Positions 33,869 to 44,908 of a stretch of 64,000 nucleotides of DNA are shown here, one piece after another (the stretch's first letter is position 1; each line of letters opens with the position of its first letter). Under the pieces are notes generated by a model that did not search any database, was not told the DNA's origin, and saw only the letters and a program-made list of their open reading frames with translations. The translations under genes were made by a program, and so were the position numbers. Source of the stretch: Ramazzottius varieornatus (Eukaryota > Tardigrada > Eutardigrada > Parachela > Ramazzottiidae); assembly GCA_001949185.1 (NCBI GenBank), contig BDGG01000002.1, positions 7,592,772 through 7,656,771 on the forward strand, written 5' to 3'.

Positions 33869-35254
33869 ATGGCCCGATCCTTTTTCGAGTCTGTTTCCCT
33901 GGCGGAAGTATGCGCACGTATATTCACCGGGATCGTTATTGTCGCACAATGCTGTCTGCTGGACTATTTCATAATCACCGGTCAGCGAGTATGGTTCAGA
34001 TATCATCAACAATCGTTGATTCTCATCAGTCGTGTTTCTTCCCCGTGTAGGTTCGAACATGTACAGCTTAGGCTGGATCGCAGCAGACATCCTAACCCTC
34101 GCAGCCTACGTTTATTTCAACGTGAAAGCCATCAAGTATTTCGTGACCATGTACAGCATCGAACCATCACCCACCCCGAAGAAAGAGATTGGTCTCCTTC
34201 CCTACGCGTTCATGACTTGGCTCGTCTACAGCATCTTCCTGGTAGCCAAGGTCGCCGCCATGTTCAAGTCATTCGCCAGAGAACTCCCGGCCGAAGGCTG
34301 GATGGGCACTAACATGATGAAAGTGGCCGTCGGTCTTGCAGCTGCCATTTTCGCGCTGTTGATTGCTGGACACCACAGGAGCAAAGCCAGCGAACGACAC
34401 AAATTCTGCCTGAAGTGGATGCAGGTTCTTGACGCGCTTCTGCATTGTATGGTCCGTCCGGTGTCGCTGTTGACAGTAATACTTCTCTTTCCTCCGTAGA
34501 CTCATGTTGTTTTTGAATTGCTGGACACGGTTGAGTTCCTGAGCATCTTATTCATCAATGAGGACCAACTTCTAGTATCGTTCGACGTTGAAAATGTGAT
34601 CATAGCATACGCGTGCATCAACTTGATAATGCCGACCGTAGCGCTCTTTCAGGTAAGAAAAGCCAGCTCTGACGAGCTTCAGACGCACATTTTGGTTAAT
34701 AACATTCCAGAATTTGTCTCAGTATGTGGGAGCTCGGAAAATATACTCGCCGAGATTATTCTTTCAAGTGACGCGGACCGTCAGGCACTAGTGATGAAAA
34801 CGTGCGCCACTTGGGACCACTTTTGTGGGGTTTGTTCGCCGAGCTCCCAATTAATTTAGTACACATTTGTTTCTGTTTGCAGATGAGTAGTGTGAACTTC
34901 GCGCGGACCAAGCCAAAAGAGGACTTTACGTTGATCCAGACAACTCTCTCCACGGTACTCGTTAACATCCCGTACGTGGTTATCCGGATCTACCTATGGC
35001 ACACCGAGAACTTCACTACAGCTCTGTTCCTTATGAAGAACTTCATAGCCATTGTCAGCAATTTCTGGGAATTAAGGATTCTCGTTAAGTGCTGTGGGAG
35101 AAGGATAAAGCCGGAAAAACCGGATTACAAAGACGACGCCACGGAGACTGCTGACGTCGAGATGGAACAACTTCGGCAAAGACCGGCAAGAATTGCGGCA
35201 AACGGAACTTCGCTAGAACCTAAACAGGAACCTGACTTCATTATCCATGTATGA
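33869..35254 (+). CDS. TMEM121-like multi-pass membrane protein A
   Basis: Plus-strand exons give MARSFFESVSLAEVCARIFT, hydrophobic IVIVAQCCLLDYFIITG, SLGWIAADILTLAAYVYFNV, LPYAFMTWLVYSIFLVAKVA, FELLDTVEFLSILFINED, CINLIMPTVALFQ, then MSSVNFARTKPKEDFTLIQT, VNIPYVVIRIYLWHTENFTT and KNFIAIVSNFWELRILVKCC, ending with a charged tail. The order resembles TMEM121 (hole): a Leu/Asp-rich ALDLLDLLD block, LVLPCVALSE, then NMALFRD and KNVVAL. Function in this family is poorly known. No lesions. One intron (34653-34882) carries a MITE. Assignment is by motif order only. Confidence 0.65.
34768..34813. mobile_element. Palindromic MITE copy 10 (TMEM121-like A intron)
   Basis: CAAGTGACGCGGACCGTCAG...GAAAACGTGCGCCACTTGG. 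The outer arms are unusually complete: TGTGGGAGCTCGG on the left and TTGTTCGCCGAGCTCCCAA on the right. Confidence 0.75.
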
Positions 35255-35363
35255 CGTCGTTTTATCGTTTGATTTCGTCACTGTACGTGTACGCATTATA
35301 ACTTGAAATACTCGAAAAGTTTAGTGGACCAATTGTAAGCACGGCAAATGGAGGCGGGTTTTA

Positions 35364-35413
35364 CCAAGTGGCGCACAGCCGCAGCAAATAACAACGCTGA
35401 TGTGCGCCACTTT
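35364..35413. mobile_element. Palindromic MITE copy 11 (intergenic)
   Basis: CCAAGTGGCGCACAGCCGC, loop AGCAAATAACAACGCTGA, TGTGCGCCACTTTGG. One of only two copies outside an identifiable intron; it lies between TMEM121-like A and the LRR gene. Confidence 0.8.
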
Positions 35414-35824
35414 GGATTACGATATGCTTTACTGTTTGCCCACGTCCCAAGTGTTCGTATTCAAATTGTAAAGTTGTTGAGATTTGCTATGCGTTGCAGC
35501 TGCACCTGTTTTTTCTTGATACGTAGAGTTGTCTGAACGAAGCGTGTGATGCCTTGCAAAAAAATGGAGTTTCAAGTGGAAACGTGTTGTCAAAATTGCT
35601 GAATATCTCGGCTTGGCTCCTGCTGACCACAGTTTTTTGCATTGACAAGTGGCCGTCAATGCGAATTCCCTCGAATCTGCATTGGCGACCACTTGACGAA
35701 AGGGAAATAGCAAATTGTTTCTCGAAGGCCTGGTAATCGTAACAAACTCTTGCGAGCTGGACGAATCCAGCAAAGGTCCACATTACCCACTCTGAGGAAA
35801 CTGATCTTGTTTCTCCGGGATAAG

Positions 35825-38024
35825 ATGTTTTCCCTTCGTCAGCTGTTTCTTTCGGTGTTGGTCAGTTTGTTAGCTGACCTTTCAATAGGCAAATGTCCCT
35901 CTGCGGATCTGTCGCTGTGCAAATGCGCAGAGGAAGCAGCCAGACCCAACCAGTTGATCGTTACCTGCGATGGTATGGCTACCGTACCAGATCTGGTAAG
36001 TCTACCATTTACTTTCCGCATAACCAAATGGGGATGATGATTTCTTTTATGATGACAATTTTGTTATAGAAATATCAGTTGGATGCCTTTGACTGGAAGG
36101 AAATCTCTGAACTGGCCGTCCTTAGACAGAAAAGCTTCGCGGGTCTTCGCCCTGATTTCTTCAATCAGATGCCCAACTTGGTCAGATTGAGCTTGGCTGC
36201 TAATCCCAACAGTAACTTCAAGCCTCCGGTTGGGCTTTTCGACAAACTTGGGCCTAAGCTGTCAGTGCTCGATATGTCGACGTCCAACTTGACGGAGAAG
36301 GAACTGTCTCCGGAACTCTTCGCACCGCTTGTCAACCTCAAGGTAAGTATTCCATTCAACGGAAAATCCATCGTTAGATTTCTTCACTTTTCTCTTATCC
36401 AGGAGCTCGACCTCAGCTACAACCAGATTACTCAGCTCCGCCCAACAGTGTTCCAGTCTTTGGCGAAACTTCGAGTAAGCCGCGCTTTCTTCATCACCGC
36501 AGTCTTTTGTTCGGTCATGAAAAAATGCGTGTATTTAGGTTCTCGATCTGGGTGACAACAAGTTGACAGTTCTTCCGCCCTTCATGCTGGCGAAGAACAA
36601 GAGACTGAAGATGTTGGACTTGAATGACAATCTGCTTACCGAACTGGTAAGTGGACTTTCCTTCCGCATACTTTGCTCGGATGAGATGCTTTTTTAAAGT
36701 TGATGTCTTCCACAGCCAATGGATCTGTTTGACGATGAGCAGAAAGAAATGAAGATTCTTGACATTGGCGGCAACAGAATCACCAAGTTGACGGCGGACC
36801 ATCTGGTGCTCATGCCCAACTTGACGGTCCTCGACGCTCGTCGCAACATGATCAACCCCCTTCCTTCCAACTTGTTCTCAAAGTCTCCACAACTTCAAAG
36901 TAAAACACATTACCTTCGGGGAAATTTGTGTAACATGATCAGGTTTATCGTCAACCTTCTTTTTCCATGCAGGAATCAGTCTGGACGGAGTCACGGCACC
37001 AGGTAATGCTGACACTTGAATGAATAAAACATCGTTATAATCCCAAGTGGCGCACGGGGTACCCCGATATCAATGACAACTTGCGCCACTTGGAATAACG
37101 ATAGCGAACGTCTCGCTTGCCGATTTCCCATGCGGTGATGTGAGGATCCATTGAAAGATTTACTGTGTATAGTGGTACCGGCGAGCTTATTCAACGGACT
37201 TCCTCTGGAATCCTTGGATCTCAGCGATGCTGTCAATGTTCGAGTCAGTTAGAAATCTCACATGCTCTCGTTCTCCAATTTCGGCTAACTTAGTCCTAGT
37301 CTAATTGTTGTTTACCGCCTAGAGCTTACCAGAGGACTTGCTGGCGCCGGTGGGCAAGACCCTGAAGGAACTCCATCTGGACGATAACCAGAAGCTCTTC
37401 TCTCTACCGCCCAATTTCTTCAGAGGTCTCGACGCCCTGGAGATGCTGGACCTGTCGAATACCGGTCTGGACCTCCTGCCGACTTCCTTCTTCAGCGACC
37501 TCAAAAGCCTACGCAGACTGAAGATCAGCGACAATCAATACCTCATCTCCCTCCCGCCGCCAAAGGACTACTCACCAAACCTCAAGAGCATCGACGCCAA
37601 GAATTGCCCGAAACTCCCACCGGTCGTCACCAAGTGGATCAACACCAACTTTGATACCAAGCCCCAGATGATGGACTTCCCCATCAACATCTACCGTTCG
37701 GCTAACAAAGGTAAAATAATCGTCAAACCCTATTGCAGAAAACATCAGAGGGCCTTTTCGATGAAGTGATCCATCTTCTTTGTATTTTCAGACATGATGC
37801 TTCGAATGGCCGCAGCCACCTCAACAGGCCCGGCCGCAACGACTTCACGACCAACGCAACCATCCAACCAGTACAACGGAAACGGACGAGGAAATGGAAA
37901 CAATGGGTGGAACAACAAGGACAATGAAGGCTGGGCGGCTGATGGTGACAACGGTAACAGCAATAATAATAATAACTACAACAATAACTACAACAGCGGA
38001 GGCTGGGGAGGATGGAGACGCTAA
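35825..38024 (+). CDS. Secreted leucine-rich repeat protein with Asn/Gly tail
   Basis: ATG at 35825 opens a signal peptide (FSLRQLFLSVLVSLLADL), then a Cys-rich cap (CPSADLSLCKCAEEAARPNQ). Successive exons encode LRRs: NLVRLSLAANPNSNFKPP, LSVLDMSTSNLTEKELSP, ELDLSYNQITQLRPTVFQSL, VLDLGDNKLTVLPPFML, ILDIGGNRITKLTADHLVL, NLTVLDARRNMINPLPSN, ELHLDDNQKLFSLPPNFFRG, MLDLSNTGLDLLPTSFFSD. The last exon (from about 37794) is a low-complexity tail of N, G and W (NGNNGWNNKDN ... SGGWGGWRR). No transmembrane helix or GPI signal is evident, so it is probably extracellular. It lies between the two TMEM121-like genes. The specific family is unknown. Confidence 0.8.
37043..37092. mobile_element. Palindromic MITE copy 12 (LRR gene intron)
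   Basis: CCAAGTGGCGCACGGGGTACCC...GACAACTTGCGCCACTTGG in an intron of about 168 bp. The element begins within a few bases of the splice donor (GTAATGCTGACACTTG). Confidence 0.75.
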
Positions 38025-38180
38025 CCATCGAAAGAACTGTCAGAGTTTAGTGCACCATTAGAATCAATTGAATAAGATTTTTACGCATCTTTTTGAAAAC
38101 CATCCTTCTGCCTCGCATCAAATAACTGTAAAAAAATAAAAAATAAAAATTCAACCTGAAGGATTCCGAGAGGAGATCTG

Positions 38181-39571
38181 TCAGTCATCTTCGCAAGCAA
38201 CAGGTACCGCGATCTTGCTCTCTTTCCGAGAGTTCCACACAGCGAGGAGCCAATGATGCAGTTCCCACAGGTTGGTAAGGATACCATAAACATTTTTGAT
38301 AATGAAAATGAAACTACTCTCCGTAAACTGATGTTCCGTGAACAGGTAGATTCGGATGACTAAGAAGGGAATGATGCCAAAGACCATGCCGAGAAACTGC
38401 TGAAGGACGCTCTAATACGCCGGTGGGTTCTCATGGGCAAAGTTCGTGGCGCTCAACTGGTACAGTCCGACAGAGGGTAGCAGCAGCTGTATAGTCACGA
38501 AGGCCAGAATGGTGCTCTTGACACACTCGGGAATTTTCCTGTGACTCTCGGCAGAGTTTTCGTAAAGGAACTCTAGCATTTCGACAGAGTCTAACATGTC
38601 GAGCATAACATGGTTCTGCATCCAGCGTATGACCGGTTTTTGATGGGTCTTTTTAAGGGCCTTTTTGTGGCTGCTAACGACCAGAGCGAACACTACGGCG
38701 GTACTGGCGAAGGCGAGTTCCAGCATCTTCGAGCCGAAGAAACAGCTGAGATAAGCTAAGGGCAGTGAGCCTAGCTTGTACTTTTTCCGGATTGTCCCTA
38801 CGTCCAGGCTCCTGACTCGGTTGTCCTCTTCATCCCAGTCCAATGCTGAATCCTGTCGCCGTACATCTTTAAGAAAAACCCGTGCTGATGGTAATCTAGG
38901 ATGCGAAACGACGGCAAAAGAATTCACCCAAATCGCTGTTTCAAACGGCGCACGCTCTCGACCAACAATAATGAGTAGGTGCGTCATTCGAGAGAAAGAT
39001 CTTGGTGAAATCATTCGCCGATGCTCTAAATAGTGAACGATTGTTGTCTTTTCTTTTTGAACCTTTTTCATTGCTGTTGATGTTGATTTCTAGTTCGTCC
39101 AACTCTGTTTCCGGTTGGGAAGAGGCTCCGTTAGAATGGTCGGTCTTCGCGTTCTTTCGTCTGTGGTGGCGTTTACGACGGGTAGAAGTTCCATCTGCTC
39201 GAGGTGGAACCTGTCGTTTCTCCTACCGGTTTTGTTGGAAGCAGAAATCGGCGAAGAGGTAAGAAATAACGTACAATATTAGCACAACGATGTCGGCGAC
39301 TATCCATCCATAAGCAGCTTTGTTTTAAGCAGCCAGTAAAGCAGCCTGAAGACCCAGAAAAATTAGACTAAGCACTCGGAAGAGAACTCCCATCCACATT
39401 TTCACCAAGCGAGGGTTCCTCAAACACACCAAAAGTCATCGAAATAAAGCAAAGACACAGGTGCACCCACAATAACAAACTGACGCTTTCCCCATGCCAT
39501 TCAGAATCGATTTCTGTGCGCAAAGAGATATAAAGAGAGGACGACACGTCATTTTGCTCGACCCTCCACAT
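38181..39571 (-). pseudogene. TMEM121-like protein B with in-frame stop
   Basis: Minus-strand paralogue of the gene at 33.9-35.3 kb. Exons: 39571 on (WVHLCLCFISMTF), 39317 on (AAYGWIVADIVVLILYVISY), then SLPLAYLSCFFGSKMLELAF, MLDMLDSVEMLEFLYENS, LLLPSVGLYQLSATNFAHEN. A TAG follows PPAY at about 38413, and the same frame continues SVLQQFLGMVFGIIPFLVIR, IYLFTEHQFTESSFIFIIKN, VYGILTNLWELHHW. Alignment to paralogue A is gap-free across the stop, which replaces a Phe position. A truncated product would lose the last helices. Either a pseudogene, a readthrough case or a base error. Confidence 0.6.
38941..38990. mobile_element. Palindromic MITE copy 13 (TMEM121-like B intron)
   Basis: CAAACGGCGCACGCTCTCGACC...GTAGGTGCGTCATTCG, moderately decayed, but with outer arms GCGAAACGACGGC and CATTCGCCGATGC still pairing. 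Confidence 0.65.
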
Positions 39572-40420
39572 CGATCGGCGACAAAGACTAGCACCTCGAT
39601 CTTATGCACGGATGACTGTCTTTACCATCTTGCAGGTATCAAAGAGTCGAGCTGGCTTTCTTGAATCAAGCTATAGTCTGCGGAATGCACAATGAAACTG
39701 CACCGGCGGTACCCCGGAAACCGGTTCGTGATGTGCTCTTTATTGTACTGTACCGCGCGTACAGGTAGAAGTTGTACAATTTATAACCTCGAACAATATA
39801 GCTACTCTGTGAATTTAAAAATCGAGCATGATGCAAAAGAAACCATTTTCGAAGAAATCGTCTGTCGGCGAGCCATCAGAACGAGGATGGAGGGTCCGTC
39901 TGGATACGGACAGGCCTTTGAATGCGTGCGAATGGTGCTGCTTAATAAAAGAAAGACCCGTTCTTCGAAGGCGGAAGTCTTGGGCCCCCAGCAAAAGTGC
40001 CTATGTTCGCACAGTCTACAGTATTGCAATTAGTGAAAGCTGGTTGTAGCATAGATTTTGGGACTTCGGGCATCCTCTACGGCGTGTCACAGATCGAAGT
40101 ATCCACAGGAACCATCTTTTTGATATATTTCCATCCGTGCATGCTATCTGTTGCACTAACCTGTACGCACGCGTCCTGTTCAGTGATTAAAGAACAGAAG
40201 TCACACCTCCAAAGTCTCAGCTATAAGACAAGCAAAGCCCGTAGACTTCGAAGTCGAACACTGTTTGTCTACCAGTACTCGTACAGTAGTTAGTTTCCCA
40301 CTTAGAACAGAACAGCTGGAGGCATATCACTAACTCTCAGGCTGGTGCATTCTGAGTGTCCTTCGTTTTGGATTCATTGTTGTTATTTTCTCGCGACTAG
40401 AAGCCGCATCATTTTTTACC
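39572..40420. other. Intergenic, nothing recognised
   Basis: Contains an open frame at 39692-40033 (113 codons) without domain or splice support. No repeats of the MITE family. Confidence 0.4.
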
Positions 40421-40919
40421 ATGGTACGATCCTATTCTTTTCCCTGCTATGGACCAGCTGAAGCGGCTACTGGGCGAAGACAGAGTATCTACATCCCCAG
40501 CGAGTACGATGGGCAGGTCCAGATTTATCCCACTTCCGTCCCAACACGTATGTAAAATTTCCGTACAGTTCTTGGATATTGTCATTTATTGATACTTTTT
40601 CTGACTGAATGTAAAACTGTACGACATCGGACGTCGGCAAATGAACTCACAAAATCACCTTCCTACGTGACGCACGTTCTCAGTTTATAACATCGAAGAC
40701 GTGACTTGACACTCTGCGGACGACCATCCTCTTTGTGTGTACAATCACTCAGTTTTGTTCACCTCCCAGTTTTAGCTTTTGGTCTTTCGGGTCTGGGTCT
40801 TTTTGTTTGCATGTACCTCGGTCTCCTCACCAAAGCAACACTAATGACCAGCGGTCAGCAAAACCCCAGCACGCTGGAAATTTTTTCTACGGTTTCGGGT
40901 GGTTTTTGTGAAATTTAGT
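40421..40919 (+). CDS. Small putative membrane protein, two exons
   Basis: ATG at 40421 gives MVRSYSFPCYGPAEAATGRR, QSIYIPSEYDGQVQIYPTSV and a donor GTATGT near 40550. A second exon after a Pyr-rich acceptor near 40770 encodes a hydrophobic LAFGLSGLGLFVCMYLGLLT and ends GGFCEI plus stop. The intron contains MITE copy 14. Family unknown. The single helix suggests a type I or II membrane protein of under 100 residues. Join and reading frame are inferred. Confidence 0.35.
40664..40712. mobile_element. Palindromic MITE copy 14 (small gene intron, decayed)
   Basis: TACGTGACGCACGTTCTCAG...GAAGACGTGACTTGACAC with left arm GACGTCGGCAAATGAACTC. The core palindrome is partly lost. Confidence 0.55.
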
Positions 40920-41153
40920 GTTTCGTCTCTTCGCGCGAGACACGTGCACGGTATAGAAAAAAACTGGAGCACTGGGGACAGTCTTATCTATCGAAGCCGA
41001 GCCTGGGATAAATTTTGTAGTCATCACTGCGGTCAGAAGAAAATCAAGACGACCGGTTCTCCCTCTTGAGATTTGGCGCTCATGGCCTGCCAATTAATTT
41101 TGAAATTTCGAAAATTGCTTATTGGTTAGACCAGCCTACGCAACACGGTATCA

Positions 41154-41177
41154 GCCAATAAAATTCCTGTATAAAAA
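41154..41177 (+). promoter_or_regulatory. CCAAT plus TATA promoter-like motif upstream of UreD
   Basis: GCCAATAAAA followed by TATAAAAA (41170-41177). About 370 bp upstream of the first recognisable UreD exon; it could serve that gene or an unseen first exon. Confidence 0.35.
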
Positions 41178-41269
41178 GAGGACGGTAGTATTCTGCGAAC
41201 ATGAAAACGATCGTGCTGAAAGTGTGAAACCATTTGCCGACGTTTGTTGTGGTTCTTACTTTTCTTGCT

Positions 41270-41474
41270 CTGTATTCCCTCGATAGTTCTACGAATCACG
41301 TGACTATTGTGCCAAATATCACCCGGCGGGACAAAGATGGTATTTATACCTTCAATCGAATATCACCCGCCAATCAATCGTAATGATATGTGACAATCAA
41401 ACAATCAGTGGTATCAGTGCGGATGTTATTTACTGACGTGATGACGCGATCGCGGAACTATCGAGGGAATACAG
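41270..41474. mobile_element. Short inverted-repeat element
   Basis: CTGTATTCCCTCGATAGTTC at 41270-41289 and its exact reverse complement at 41455-41474 bound 205 bp with no coding frame. A MITE-like structure directly upstream of the first UreD exon. No convincing target duplication. Confidence 0.6.
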
Positions 41475-43536
41475 TTCTTCCTTCTTGATGAATTTATTCT
41501 TCTATCTTAAGGTTTGTTGAACCATTATTTTTTGTTTTCTGCACAGGTGCTTCCATATGCACGTCGTTGATCAGGGATGACGCGAACTTCGTGCCCAGCC
41601 ATGCCGGCAAAGTTACCTGCCCGTGTTCTGTTCGTATCTGGACTCCTCGCATCGCTCACCGGACACACAAATGTACCTGGGTCTAGGTCTCACAGTTTGG
41701 TGGTGGACTGGTCGAAGGAGATAGCATCAATTGCAAACTGACCGTCAAGGACCGCTGTTGCGCTTTGTACGTCACTGTTGGACACAATGAGGTACACTGC
41801 GGGTAAAAAAGTGGCGGATAAGTTTCCGGTGATAAATAAATTGTTCACAGTGATAACCACAGGTCTTCTCTTGAATTATGTTCAGTTGCGCTGAAGGAAT
41901 AGAAAGCATGCAGCGGTTCGACTACAACGTTGGTAACGATGCCTGCTTACTCGTGCTTCCCGAACCGACCACACTGCAGAAAAACGCTGACTTATCACAA
42001 ACACAGGTATCAAAAAGCTCGACTTCACAATGTAACCATGTACTGTATAGAACCAGGAAAAACTTTGATTAATATTGAGCACCAAAAACTTGGAATAGTT
42101 TTGGACTGTATAGTTATTACTAGTATTTGTTGTTTGTTGTTACTGGGGTATGGGGAAAGTATGGGCGGGAGTTCAACTCAGAACTGACTACGGAATTTTC
42201 CACGTCATGTCGTGCTACGGAATCACTAAGGAAAGACGGAATCTGTTTACAGGAAGTGAAAATGACGCAGACGAGCAGTTTAGTCCTCCTTGACTGGTAC
42301 ACCGCGGTCCGCGGGACGAAAGGCGCTGGGCGAACACTGGGATTTTAGAAAGTGCGTATTTTTCTGTGGGGTCTTTCCTACAATAAGGGATTTCAAAGAC
42401 AGACCTGGGTCTGGTGGTGTAATTATCCTGTCTGCTCTGGTGGATACCCCCATAAATCAAACAGACCAGAGCCCCCTAATCTTCTGACTTTGAACACCCC
42501 GTTTTGCCACCGCACAGCGAGCAGTTGTAGTTTTAGGCAAGTGCTCGATTTCTGTTCTTTAGTATTATGTATATGTATCTGCCCCTCTTTTTATGTTCTT
42601 CGACACCATGCCGCAAACAAAACTCCTACCATTCTCTTAAGAATCTGGATCGCAGGATGGAGTTGTCTCGTGTCGGTTGCAGTTTATTCGGCAAGCAGAC
42701 GAACCCTGAAGTGTTTATGTAGCCGTGAACTAGAACATAAGACGAAAAGCCTTCTTGAACAAGTCGATAACGTCTTTTATAAGAGACGGAAGCCTTGTTG
42801 GAAGTGTCTAGCAATCATAACCGAACTGGTTTTGATAAAGACAGATCTGAAATCTTCAGCCGCGTCACAACCATCTTCTTCCCGATGGCGGTGCTAAACT
42901 TGGCATCGGTGTCCGTCCACTTGCTATTATCAGTGTCAATGGTTAGAAGTAATGGACGTTTCCGAAAGGGACATGTCCATCCACATTAACTGGGAACAAG
43001 ACACGGTATTCTAGACAGGTGAAATGGAAAATGGTGAAACTTGGATTTTTAAACGAGGTGAGTCTAAAAGTGGTGGAAAAATCTAACTTTCTTAACTTGA
43101 CATTACCTACCAACAAACCAACTATCAACAACGAACAACCATTTTTCAGTAGACAAGTTGATTGTCTGATGACACTGACCAGGCTTTTTCCATAGGAAGG
43201 CCTGGTCACGTCTTGGTGTCTTGGGTACCTCTGAATTTGCTAGTTCAGACCGAATAGGCAGTGAAGTAGAGATCACAATTCGGTCATCAGAAAGGAAAGA
43301 TAAGACAGAAGTAAAGAAGGGAAGATTTAGCAAGGGACGAGGTTCACCGAGATGACTCTGGCAAAGCGAAATAGAAACTGAAAATTTCGACAGCTGGTGG
43401 GATTACGAGTCGGTCCCGAGTAGGTCGTAATTACACCGAAGAAACGGTGAAATTTCGTTTTCGGTGGAACCAACAGCCCAATCGTGTCGTGAAGGTGGAG
43501 CCAGTTACACCAGCGCTGTAATCCTACCAGCGGTGT

Positions 43537-44196
43537 ACTTTAAAGTGCCAATGGCTTACAAAGCCTAAGGTGGCTTGGTGGTGTAATTACAACAGATACT
43601 TTGGTGGATACGCCCAGAACACTTTTTTGACCAGTTAGGAAAGCGGTGTGACGGCTTGCTTTGAAAGCCCCGCACTACAGGTAAGTACGATCGGAGGAGT
43701 ATGAGATCTTTGATGTCGGAGGAACCACCATACACTCACCAGTAGGACGAGTAGTGAGAAACTTCGTCATGGAAGGGAGATTCGAAGGTTTGGAGGGGAG
43801 CACTCAGGATGTTGATTGCATCTGGTGTAATTGCGAGTCATTCCGGAGCGACTCGTAATTACACCGAAAGTGTAATGTCTGGTGGAATAAATAGGCCGAT
43901 CGCAAGGGTGTGGGTGGAGCGAATTACACCAGCGTTGTAATTCCACCAGCGGTGTAATCTATCTTTGTAAGCCCTTATTAGGGGCTTACAAAGATAGATT
44001 ACGCGGGACAGGTTTGGGTCCGGGTGCGTGTAAAAAGACCGCGCGGATGGTGGGTGAAATATCTGGTCAACGTGTGTATCGATCAGCTGATCGCTATCGC
44101 TGATCGCTACACATAGCAGCCAAAACGGCGTGTACCGGGGAGATTCTTTACGCGGACCCGGACCATTCTTGTCCCAATTCATTGGCACTTTAAAGT
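43537..44196. repeat. Inverted repeat block in UreD intron
   Basis: ACTTTAAAGTGCCAATG (43537-43553) is repeated in inverse orientation at 44180-44196. Between and around them a module with GGTGTAATTACACC-type sequence, TACCAGCGGTGTA and TGGTGGA recurs (about 42410-42470, 43400-43610, 43820-43960). Probably a degraded non-autonomous element family. Confidence 0.5.
43954..44002. repeat. Perfect 21-bp hairpin
   Basis: Arms 43954-43974 and 43982-44002 are exact reverse complements around a 7-base loop TTATTAG. The arm includes CTTTGTAAGCCC. It lies in the UreD intron inside the repeat block. Confidence 0.8.
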
Positions 44197-44271
44197 AATC
44201 AGTCTTTGAAGGCCCTTAATATCTCATCAGCATCACTCACGGTCACGGACTGATGCAGTAGCACGAGGCTT

Positions 44272-44908
44272 AGTGCTGGGATAAATACGATATATCGTAT
44301 CTTATCGAAATATATCACATCACAGTGATTCGATATGACAAAAATATCATATCGATATGGACGGAATATCGCTGAGCGGAATATGATGAATGAAAATATC
44401 ATATCGCTGTACATCGATATATTTCTGATACATCGATAAATCGCAAACCCGCACTTGAGAATCGGAACTTCGCAAGTCAATACTCCGGTTCGGTACCGCG
44501 CAGGCAGCGCAGCCTCGCCCGTAATGTATCGCGCATATGCATCCAAGTTGACTTCGGAGAAGTGAACAGTCATCGTACTTAGGTGCGTAACGACAGACCT
44601 TGATAGATTAAGCAACGAACACACTCGCGTACACGAAGACATCTGACCTTTGTTCTGACTCGAACGTAGTGAACGACAGCCGTTTGGTTTCTCTTTGGCT
44701 CTTTCTTGATTTCGATAGTTTTCAACATGGTACTGGCTTGATATATCGATATATCACTGCAATAAAATTCGATATATCAACAATAAAATATCAGAAACGT
44801 ATCATATCGAAATATCGGTACGTGGTTAATATCTAAAACGAAATATAAATATTGAAAGATATTTATCAGAAAATATCAATCGTATTTTATCGTATTTATC
44901 CCAGCACT
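44272..44908. mobile_element. AT-rich hAT-like MITE in UreD intron
   Basis: Terminal repeats start AGTGCTGGGATAAATACGAT and match over 21 bp at both ends. The interior is AT-rich with many ATATCGATAT palindromes. CGAGGCTT abuts the left end (44264-44271) and recurs at 44914-44921, five bases beyond the right end: a possible 8-bp duplication with a small gain or loss. The next UreD exon begins only about 40 bp downstream. Confidence 0.65.
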
